From: Bacteroidales bacterium
GTDB lineage: Bacteria > Bacteroidota > Bacteroidia > Bacteroidales > Tenuifilaceae
NCBI GenBank assembly: GCA_003531155.1
Contig: DQHR01000106.1
Location: forward strand, 6,393-18,633
Direction: 5' to 3'
Length of the DNA: 12,241 nt
Both the position numbers and the translations under genes were made by a program. Shown piece after piece: positions 1 through 6,560 of this stretch; position 1 is the first letter of the stretch; every line of letters begins with the position of its first letter. The notes under the pieces were generated by a model, which saw only the letters and a program-made list of their open reading frames with translations, had not been told where the DNA came from and searched no databases.

Positions 1-121
1 ACCATACCCTCTCAGGGGTTTCCATACCACGAAGGGAATCCTGATGAGTAAAAATTGGAACTTGTGAAAAAAGATTTACCGATAAGCCCAGTAAAAAGAT
101 AAATGAAAAAAAACATTTCAT
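1..121 (-). CDS. Secreted M1-family metallopeptidase-like protein, N-terminal fragment
   Basis: The gene reads leftward from an ATG at 121-119 and leaves the window after 40 complete codons, so only the export signal and the very start of the mature protein are visible. Residues 1-20 form a signal peptide: a Lys, a hydrophobic core (FSFIFLLGLSV), then LFSQ. The mature start contains QDSLRGMETPERVW. From memory, a (D)SLRG-x-x-TPER-x-W stretch just after the signal peptide is typical of Bacteroidota secreted M1 (gluzincin) aminopeptidase-like proteins, where it precedes the N-terminal beta domain. The zinc site (HExxH) would lie outside the window, so catalytic competence cannot be judged. The gene diverges from mfd across 148 bp. 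A run of eight A on the plus strand (106-113) falls in codons 3-6. The family call rests on a short motif; secretion and the reading frame are more certain. Confidence 0.68.
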   Translation of the reverse strand, partial: MKCFFSFIFLLGLSVNLFSQVPIFTHQDSLRGMETPERVW

Positions 122-223
122 ATTCACGATATTTACTTACAATCCAAATAACAAAATTTAGACACAGAAATCTGGCAAAGGTTTAGATATAGCGAAGTAA
201 AATACTGAGTAAGCCCAAGTAAA

Positions 224-260
224 TAACTTTTTAATATAACTTTACCGCTTGGTAACTTTA
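224..260 (+). promoter_or_regulatory. Candidate mfd promoter/leader with three TAACTTT copies
   Basis: Three copies of TAACTTT lie at 224-230, 237-243 and 253-259. With the following base, each matches the Bacteroidota -7 consensus TAnnTTTG at seven of eight positions. A small perfect inverted repeat, TTACC-gctt-GGTAA (242-255), overlaps the last two copies. The second copy, about 25 bp before the mfd ATG at 270, is best placed to give a short leader. No clear -33 element could be assigned. The region is AT-rich and chance matches are likely, so this is only a candidate. Confidence 0.25.
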
Positions 261-269
261 TAACAATTA

Positions 270-3200
270 ATGAAACAAGAACTGAACATCGAGAATATCC
301 TAGAACTCTACACTGGTGATGAGAGTACACTTCAAATAGTCGATTTTTTAACTAAGATACAACACCCAAATATATTTCTAAAAGGGCTGGCAGGCTCTTC
401 AGTTGGGCTTGTTACCTCAGCATGTATAAAAAAAATAAATAAACCTTTCTTATTCATTCTTAACGATAAGGAGGACGCAGCCTACTTTTTTAATGATCTT
501 TCAAATATTCTTACACCTGAGAAGATTTTTTTCTTCCCTTCTTCATATAAACGTTCTGTTCAGTATAACCAAACTTTAGCCGAAGCAGTAATTCAACGCA
601 CTGATGTGCTAAACCTTCTACCAAGGTTACACCATAACCCTAATCAGGGAATTGCCATTGTTACCTACCCCGACGCATTGGTTGAAAAGGTTGCTACGAT
701 TGAAAACCTCGAAAAGAATACACTAATCATCAGGAGAAGCGAAAAGATATCGCCAACCTTTATTGTAGAACTGCTCGAAGAATATGGATTTGAAAGAGTG
801 GAATTCGTTTATGAACCAGGACAATACTCACTCAGAGGAAGTATTGTTGATATTTTTTCATTTTCAGCAGCAAGTCCATACCGGATCGACTTCTTTGGCG
901 ACGAGATAGAATCTATTCGAATTTTTGATGTTGAAGATCAACTTTCGCGTGAACAGCTTGATGAAATCACGATTATCCCCAATATGCATGCGGGAAACAA
1001 TGATGAGATAAGAACATTTTTAACCCATGCGCTACCGGAATCAACATCAATTTGGATTAAAAATGGAGATGTTGCTATTGGCAGGATGAATGAACTCTTT
1101 GAGCATGTTCAATCAACTGATGAGTCTAATATTGATTCTAAATATGCTGGCGGACGGGAGCTATTTGATCATATTAAAACTTCGGGAGCAATTGAGTTTG
1201 GACTTAAGCATCTATTTAAACCCGATTACACCATTACATTCGACTGTTCTCCACAACCATTATTCCATAAGAACTTTGAGCAAATTGCTGAGAATATCGA
1301 GGAGAGTGCCATTAAAGGTTACAAAACATATATACTTGCCGATAACCACACACAGTTTGAAAGGCTTTCGGGAATATTTGAAAGTTTTAGCAAACAGATA
1401 ACCTTCCAACCCATACAGCATACAATTCACGAAGGATTTATTGATCATAAGTTAAAAATATGCGTTTTCACAGATCATCAGCTATTCGACCGATATCATA
1501 AATTCACCCTTAAACATGAATTTAACCGTAAAGATGCACTTTCGATTCAAGAGCTGGTTAACTTAAAGGTAGGCGATTATGTAGTTCACATAGATCATGG
1601 AATTGGTGTTTTTGGGGGCTTAGTAAAAACTGATGTTAACGGTAAAAAACAGGAAGCCGTGAGGCTTATCTATCAGGATAGCGATACGCTGCTAGTCAAT
1701 ATTCATAACCTCCATCGAATATCAAAATATCGAGGCAAAGATTCGGAAGCACCTAAGGTTTACAAACTTGGTAGCGGTGCATGGCAAAAATTAAAGCAAA
1801 ATACCAAGCGAAAAATAAAGGATATCGCCAAAGATTTAATTGCCCTTTACGCGAAACGTAAGGCAGAGCAGGGTTTTCCATTCTCGCCAGATACTTACAT
1901 GCAGCAGGAGCTTGAAGCATCCTTTATTTTTGAGGATACACCTGATCAGGAAAAAGCCACCAAAGCTGTTAAAGAGGATATGGAGTCGAGAATTCCTATG
2001 GATAGACTTGTATGCGGAGATGTTGGGTTTGGCAAAACTGAAGTTGCAATACGAGCAGCATTCAAAGCAGTTGCCGACAGTAAACAAGTTGCAGTTCTTG
2101 TTCCCACCACCATTCTTGCGTTGCAACACTATCAAACATTTAAGTCAAGGTTAAAGGATTTCCCTTGTAACATAGAGTTTATTAGCCGAATGAAAACGGC
2201 TAAATCACAAAAGGAGATTGTACAAAAAGTTCAGGAAGGTAAAATTGATATCCTTATTGGTACTCATGCTTTGATTAAGGATAGCCTAAAATTTAAAGAT
2301 TTAGGCCTCTTAATTGTTGATGAGGAGCAGAAATTTGGGGTATCGGCAAAAGAGAAGCTAAAACAGCTAAGAGTAAATGTTGATACCTTAACCCTAACCG
2401 CAACACCAATTCCAAGAACCCTTCAGTTTTCACTAATGGGTGCCCGCGACTTATCCATTATCAATACTCCGCCACCCAACAGACATCCAATATCAACAGA
2501 ATTGCATGTGTTTAGCACTCAAATCATCAAAGAGGCAATAGAGTACGAGGTTTCGCGAGGTGGACAGGTATTTTTTGTACACAATCGAGTGCAAAACATA
2601 GTCGAGGTTCAGGCAATGATCCATAAAATCTGTCCTCAGGTAAAATCGATAGTAGCACACGGGCAAATGGAACCCGCAAAACTCGAAAAAACTATGCTCG
2701 ATTTCATCAGTGGCGATTTTGATGTGCTAATTGCGACATCAATTATCGAATCGGGTCTTGATATCTCAAATGCAAATACCATCATCATCAATAATGCTCA
2801 GTCGTTTGGTCTTAGCGATTTACATCAACTTCGCGGAAGAGTTGGCCGATCAAATAAGAAAGCATTTTGCTATTTAATTACTCCAGAATTAGAAAGCCTT
2901 ACCAATGAGGCACGCAGAAGGCTTAAGGCCATTGAAGAGTTCTCTGATTTAGGTAGCGGCTTTAGCATTGCCATGCAAGATTTGGATATTAGGGGTGCAG
3001 GAAACTTGCTTGGTGGTGAGCAGAGCGGATTTATTGCTGATATCGGTTTTGAAACATACCATCGCATACTCGATGAAGCAATTCAGGAACTTAAGGAAAC
3101 TGAATTTAAGGCTTTATTTGAACCCGAACATGAAGCGCACGATAATGCATGGAAACCATCGCAGTCCGATTGCCATATAGAGACCGATCTAGAACTTCTT

Positions 3201-3614
3201 CTCCCCGATTCCTATGTAGCGAGTGTACCCGAAAGAATGAGGCTATACCGTGAATTGGATATCATTCAACGACCCGAAGATCTTGAGAAATTCAAAGAGC
3301 GACTTGAAGATCGCTTTGGAAGTCTTCCAGAGCAATCCAATGAATTGCTGAACGTTGTTCGCTTACGATGGTTAGCTATTGAACTGGGAATGGAAAAGGT
3401 GATTCTAAAAAATCAAACTCTTGTAGGATATTTCATCTCTAATCAGCTATCGCCTTTCTATCGGTCAGATACCTTTACAAAGATTATCGGTTACATTCAA
3501 TCACATCAGAATTTCTTTCAACTCAAAGAGGCAAAGGATCGTTTATCACTAACTGTTAAAAAAGTTGAAAATATAAACGAAGCCATCAAACTATTACAAC
3601 AAATTAGTAACTAG
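270..3614 (+). CDS. mfd: Transcription-repair coupling factor Mfd
   Basis: Mfd is a cytoplasmic ATP-driven DNA translocase that pushes stalled RNA polymerase off damaged template and recruits UvrA for nucleotide excision repair. At 1114 residues the length is usual for the family. The N-terminal UvrB-homology module has a degenerate P-loop (GLAGSSVG, about 39-46), as expected for its ATPase-dead first domain, followed by PGQYSLRG...YRIDFFGDEIESIR (about 183-220). The CarD-like RNA-polymerase-interaction domain begins near 428 with GDYVVHIDHGIG at 435. The translocase motifs are intact: Walker A GDVGFGKT (583-590), DEEQ box (684-687), TATPIPRT (from 710) and RGRVGR (855-860). The C-terminal TRCF domain includes PERMRLYREL near 987. 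No frameshift or missing motif is seen. It is the first gene of the plus-strand block, 26 bp before coaX; the poor ribosome-binding site is normal for Bacteroidota. Confidence 0.98.
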   Translation: MKQELNIENILELYTGDESTLQIVDFLTKIQHPNIFLKGLAGSSVGLVTSACIKKINKPFLFILNDKEDAAYFFNDLSNILTPEKIFFFPSSYKRSVQYNQTLAEAVIQRTDVLNLLPRLHHNPNQGIAIVTYPDALVEKVATIENLEKNTLIIRRSEKISPTFIVELLEEYGFERVEFVYEPGQYSLRGSIVDIFSFSAASPYRIDFFGDEIESIRIFDVEDQLSREQLDEITIIPNMHAGNNDEIRTFLTHALPESTSIWIKNGDVAIGRMNELFEHVQSTDESNIDSKYAGGRELFDHIKTSGAIEFGLKHLFKPDYTITFDCSPQPLFHKNFEQIAENIEESAIKGYKTYILADNHTQFERLSGIFESFSKQITFQPIQHTIHEGFIDHKLKICVFTDHQLFDRYHKFTLKHEFNRKDALSIQELVNLKVGDYVVHIDHGIGVFGGLVKTDVNGKKQEAVRLIYQDSDTLLVNIHNLHRISKYRGKDSEAPKVYKLGSGAWQKLKQNTKRKIKDIAKDLIALYAKRKAEQGFPFSPDTYMQQELEASFIFEDTPDQEKATKAVKEDMESRIPMDRLVCGDVGFGKTEVAIRAAFKAVADSKQVAVLVPTTILALQHYQTFKSRLKDFPCNIEFISRMKTAKSQKEIVQKVQEGKIDILIGTHALIKDSLKFKDLGLLIVDEEQKFGVSAKEKLKQLRVNVDTLTLTATPIPRTLQFSLMGARDLSIINTPPPNRHPISTELHVFSTQIIKEAIEYEVSRGGQVFFVHNRVQNIVEVQAMIHKICPQVKSIVAHGQMEPAKLEKTMLDFISGDFDVLIATSIIESGLDISNANTIIINNAQSFGLSDLHQLRGRVGRSNKKAFCYLITPELESLTNEARRRLKAIEEFSDLGSGFSIAMQDLDIRGAGNLLGGEQSGFIADIGFETYHRILDEAIQELKETEFKALFEPEHEAHDNAWKPSQSDCHIETDLELLLPDSYVASVPERMRLYRELDIIQRPEDLEKFKERLEDRFGSLPEQSNELLNVVRLRWLAIELGMEKVILKNQTLVGYFISNQLSPFYRSDTFTKIIGYIQSHQNFFQLKEAKDRLSLTVKKVENINEAIKLLQQISN

Positions 3615-3640
3615 CTGAACAAATTGAACCGAATTCCCTG

Positions 3641-4366
3641 ATGAATCTAATCATCGATATAGGAAATACATTCACAAAAGTAGCCATTACCGAAGGTTAT
3701 GAGGTTGCTTTTATTGATAGGTTTGAAGTTTTATCAATTGAGCGACTTGAGGATATCCTAAAAAAATTCTCACCAAGCAAAGGAATAGTATCTGCAGTAG
3801 GAAGAAAAGATGATGCATTTTTTGAGAGGTTAAAACAATATCTACCAATTATTGAACTTGATAATAATACCCTATTGCCAATTACAAATCAATATAAAAC
3901 CCCAGAAACATTAGGCCGCGATAGGATTGCAGTGGCTGTTGCCGCCAACTATCTTTATCCATCCGATGATTTACTAGTAATTGATGCCGGGACAGCAATA
4001 ACCTACGATTTAATAACAAACAAGGCTCAATATATTGGTGGAGCAATATCTCCGGGAATTGCGCTTCGATATAAATCGTTAAACCAACATACGGCAAATC
4101 TTCCATTGCTATCGGGCATTCAAAGTATTTTTATGGTTGGCACCAATACTGTTGAATGTATTGAATCGGGAGTGTTAAATGGAGTAATTGGTGAAATTGA
4201 ATACTTCATAGATCGATATAAGGAAATGTACCCCAACATAAAAGTTGTTTTCACAGGGGGGGATGCGAATTTCTTTGTTAATAAGTTAAAAAATAGCATC
4301 TTTGTGGTTCAAAATTTAGTAATAATAGGCTTAAACCGAATACTTGAATTCAATGCAAAACATTAA
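3641..4366 (+). CDS. coaX: Type III pantothenate kinase CoaX
   Basis: This cytoplasmic enzyme phosphorylates pantothenate, the first committed step of coenzyme A synthesis. Type III enzymes belong to the ASKHA fold, need a monovalent cation and are not feedback-inhibited by CoA. The 241 residues carry the family motifs in order: DIGNT (6-10, phosphate binding), YKTPETLGRDR (85-95, pantothenate site including GRDR), DAGTAITYD (115-123, with the catalytic-type Asp), GGAISPG (133-139) followed by the SLNQHTANLP segment, and TGGDA (215-219). The length is slightly short of the usual 245-260 residues but nothing essential is missing. The ATG at 3641 is 26 bp after mfd, and the 3' end overlaps the next gene by 14 bp, indicating one transcript. 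A run of seven G (4256-4262) encodes the Gly-Gly of TGGDA and the frame stays open through it. Confidence 0.96.
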   Translation: MNLIIDIGNTFTKVAITEGYEVAFIDRFEVLSIERLEDILKKFSPSKGIVSAVGRKDDAFFERLKQYLPIIELDNNTLLPITNQYKTPETLGRDRIAVAVAANYLYPSDDLLVIDAGTAITYDLITNKAQYIGGAISPGIALRYKSLNQHTANLPLLSGIQSIFMVGTNTVECIESGVLNGVIGEIEYFIDRYKEMYPNIKVVFTGGDANFFVNKLKNSIFVVQNLVIIGLNRILEFNAKH

Positions 4367-5633
4367 GAAATCTTTATTTACCAGCGCATTAATTATTTTT
4401 TCAATTTTTGCTCATGCACAAAGCATAAGTACATATTCACCATACTCTCGTTATGGTGTTGGCCAAATTCCAACTAGAGGTTTTGCTGCAACAAAAGCAA
4501 TGGGAGGCATTTCTCAAGCAGTACGAAATCCATATGGCATTAACTATTTAAACCCTGCATCTTATACAGCCCAAGATACCATGTCATTTATTCTAGATTT
4601 TGGTTTTGAAACAGGGGCGACTACACTTGAATCTCAAGGACAATCGGTGAAAAACGGGTTTGGAGGAATTCATCATCTTGCTATATCATTCCCTGTTACA
4701 AAATGGTGGGGCTCAAGTTTAGGACTTGTACCTTATAGCCAAGTTGGTTATCAGGTAAAGCATTATGAAACAGATCCAATTCTTTTAAGTTCTATAGGAC
4801 GAATAAGATATGAGCATAGGGGTAGCGGAGGTGTGAACCAAGCGTATTTTGGTAACGCTTTTAAACCGATCAAGAATCTTTCATTTGGGTTTAATATATC
4901 ATACTTCTTTGGAAGTTTGAATTATGAAAATAAAACTATTTTCCCTTCGAGCAGACCTGAATATGCAAATACCGTTGAAACACGAAATATTGCAATTCAT
5001 GATATTGCGTTCAGCTTTGGGTCTCAATATAATTACTTCATCAATAAAGAGAAAAAAACATTTATTACGCTAGGGGTTACGCTGGATAATGAAACTAACA
5101 TTAGAGCTAAACGCATATATTATGCAAAACAAGTCTATGACAATTTTTCAGATACAGTTGCCTATCGTGATAGCACATCTGGACATATTAGGTTCCCAAA
5201 AAATTTAAGTTTAGGAGTTGCTTATACCTATGGCAATAAACTATTCGCATCGATAGAATTCTCAACACAGAATTGGTCAAAAGCTTCGTTCTTAGGGACA
5301 TCGCAACCATTAACGGATTCTAAAACATTTAGATTTGGCTTAGAATATACTCCAAATCGTTACGATTTGAAAAGCTATTTGAAGCATATAAGCTATAGAA
5401 TTGGAGCTCACTACTCCAATACTTATATGAAATTCGATGGGCATCAAATAAATGAATTTGCTCTTAGCGCAGGTTTAGGTTTTCCATTTAGAAACAATAC
5501 CAAATTTAATGTTGGTTTTGAGTGGGGTAATAGAGGAACAACAGACTATGGGGTGATAAAAGAGAAGTTTGGCGTTTTAAGCCTTAGTTTAACTTTTTAC
5601 GATTTCTGGTTTATAAAAAGAAAGTATAACTAG
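4353..5633 (+). CDS. Predicted outer-membrane beta-barrel protein (OmpP1/FadL-like)
   Basis: A 426-residue secreted protein. I start it at the ATG at 4353 and not at the in-frame TTG at 4344, because the ATG gives a clean signal peptide: MQNIKK, a hydrophobic core, then AHA-Q with cleavage after residue 22. The mature protein opens with STYSPYSRYGVGQ, then AMGGISQAVRNPYGINYLNPASY. An AMGG...NPASY stretch near the mature N-terminus is a hallmark of FadL/OmpP1-like and related Bacteroidota barrels. The rest is alternating hydrophobic/aromatic strands with Gly/Asn turns, ending in a terminal strand and FWFIKRKYN. From memory, proteins of this kind often sit between coaX and lptC in Bacteroidales. 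FadL-type transport of hydrophobic molecules is only a fold-level guess, and an envelope-assembly role is equally possible. The 14-bp overlap with coaX suggests translational coupling. Confidence 0.78.
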   Translation: MQNIKKSLFTSALIIFSIFAHAQSISTYSPYSRYGVGQIPTRGFAATKAMGGISQAVRNPYGINYLNPASYTAQDTMSFILDFGFETGATTLESQGQSVKNGFGGIHHLAISFPVTKWWGSSLGLVPYSQVGYQVKHYETDPILLSSIGRIRYEHRGSGGVNQAYFGNAFKPIKNLSFGFNISYFFGSLNYENKTIFPSSRPEYANTVETRNIAIHDIAFSFGSQYNYFINKEKKTFITLGVTLDNETNIRAKRIYYAKQVYDNFSDTVAYRDSTSGHIRFPKNLSLGVAYTYGNKLFASIEFSTQNWSKASFLGTSQPLTDSKTFRFGLEYTPNRYDLKSYLKHISYRIGAHYSNTYMKFDGHQINEFALSAGLGFPFRNNTKFNVGFEWGNRGTTDYGVIKEKFGVLSLSLTFYDFWFIKRKYN

Positions 5634-5686
5634 TATTACCTAATTTTAATATTTCAATTCAAACTAATTTTCTCAGTTTCCTTATC

Positions 5687-6247
5687 GTGATAACTTTTAA
5701 AAATATATGGTTTCTGCTACTCGGATTCGTTTTAATTTCGTGCTCAACGAATATCGATCAGATTAATGCTTTGGATAATAAAGATGATAAAGTAACTGTA
5801 TTAGCCAAAAACTCTGAAATAATTTATACTGAGAATGGGTTGACTAAGCTAAGAATTATTGCACCAGTTACAAAAGTTTACCATAATGAGCAAGATCCAT
5901 ATAACGAGTTCCCCGAGGGTATCACTGTTTACACGTTTAACGATTCAATGGTAATTGAATCAGAGTTAACTGCTAAATACGCTATCAACTATGATTACAA
6001 GGGCCTTTGGTCGGCAAGTAATAATGTTGTTGCTAAAAATAGCAAGGGTGAAACTTTAAATACCGAGCACCTTTTTTGGGATCAAAAAAAGAAGATCATC
6101 TACAGTGATGATATGGTGAAAATTACAACTGCCGATGGAATCCAATATGGACAAGGATTCAAATCGGATGAATCGTTTAATAACTGGGAAATAAAAAAGC
6201 CAACGAGCTATTACAATATTGACGAGAAAACTGATCCTGTAAAATGA
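5687..6247 (+). CDS. lptC: LPS export component LptC, lipoprotein form
   Basis: LptC is the periplasmic link of the Lpt bridge, receiving lipopolysaccharide from the LptBFG transporter and passing it to LptA. This 186-residue protein begins at a GTG (5687); no in-frame ATG exists before the mature region, and the GTG gives a short lipoprotein signal with lipobox LISC, Cys19 being the lipidation site. Bacteroidota LptC is commonly a lipoprotein, unlike the single-helix-anchored Enterobacteria form. The body (about 37-165) is a series of short strands of OstA/LptC type: VLAKNSEIIYTENGLTKLRIIAP, then EFPEGITVYTFND, LWSASNNVVAKNSKGETLNTEHLFWD, and KKIIYSDDMVKITTADGIQYGQGFKSDESFNNW. The last segment is the most diagnostic one. 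It lies 53 bp after the barrel gene and shares ATGA with the following small gene. The short C-terminal tail (KPTSYYNIDEKTDPVK) is variable in the family. Confidence 0.88.
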   Translation: MITFKNIWFLLLGFVLISCSTNIDQINALDNKDDKVTVLAKNSEIIYTENGLTKLRIIAPVTKVYHNEQDPYNEFPEGITVYTFNDSMVIESELTAKYAINYDYKGLWSASNNVVAKNSKGETLNTEHLFWDQKKKIIYSDDMVKITTADGIQYGQGFKSDESFNNWEIKKPTSYYNIDEKTDPVK

Positions 6248-6423
6248 GCCGGTTAGCCTATATCCTAGAAATAACCTGGCTAATACTTGCCATTCTGTGT
6301 TTGATTATTGCTGTGTATTCAATAGCATCACCCAAGGTTGAGAAAAATTACATTTTTTTTCTTTTAAGCCTTATCTCGTTTTTAATGTATCAGATTCGAA
6401 AGACTAAAAGATTGAAAAAATAG
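6244..6423 (+). CDS. Small two-helix membrane protein coupled to lptC
   Basis: This 59-residue open frame runs from an ATG at 6244 to TAG at 6421-6423. Its start overlaps the lptC stop as ATGA (6244-6247), a classic coupling arrangement. The product has one hydrophobic segment at about residues 10-29 (ITWLILAILCLIIAVYSIA), a short polar loop (SPKVEKN), a second hydrophobic segment at about 36-49 (YIFFLLSLISFLMY), and a strongly basic tail (QIRKTKRLKK). By the positive-inside rule the tail should be cytoplasmic, giving a helical hairpin with both ends inside. I do not recognise a named family. The coupling to lptC suggests an inner-membrane role tied to LPS transport, but that is context only. 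An eight-T run at 6353-6360 lies within it; the frame continues open through it. Confidence 0.7.
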   Translation: MSRLAYILEITWLILAILCLIIAVYSIASPKVEKNYIFFLLSLISFLMYQIRKTKRLKK

Positions 6424-6499
6424 GCTGTACTTCGATTCAATTTTTCTCATAATCATCTATTTTTTAAAATTTGGAGCAAGACTTTTAAGAGTCAAAAAC

Positions 6500-6516
6500 T
6501 AATTTTGCTATATTCG
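6500..6516 (+). promoter_or_regulatory. Candidate promoter boxes for the PpiD-like gene
   Basis: In the 137-bp gap after the small membrane gene, TAATTTTG (6500-6507) is an exact match to the Bacteroidota -7 consensus TAnnTTTG, and TATATTCG (6509-6516) matches seven of eight positions. Either would give a leader of about 40-50 nt before the ATG at 6561. A TTTG at 6470-6473 could be a -33 element, but its spacing to either box is longer than usual. The gap size and the boxes together suggest the foldase gene has its own transcription start. The rest of the gap shows no strong hairpin. Confidence 0.42.
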
Positions 6517-6560
6517 TAGCTTCAAAAAAATGAAATATTAAAGAGAACTAAATAAGAATT

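Noticed and set aside
1836..2135. A 99-residue minus-strand open frame inside mfd
   Set aside because: It lies antisense to the most conserved part of mfd (the translocase domain), has no recognisable domain, and is explained as a shadow of mfd.
4256..4262. Seven-G run in coaX as a possible frameshift site
   Set aside because: The run encodes the Gly-Gly of the conserved TGGDA motif and the frame is intact on both sides, so no frameshift is needed to make a full-length kinase.
6482..6495. Inverted repeat GACT...AGTC before the foldase gene as a terminator
   Set aside because: Only four or five pairs, no GC-rich core and no T run behind it; too weak to call.
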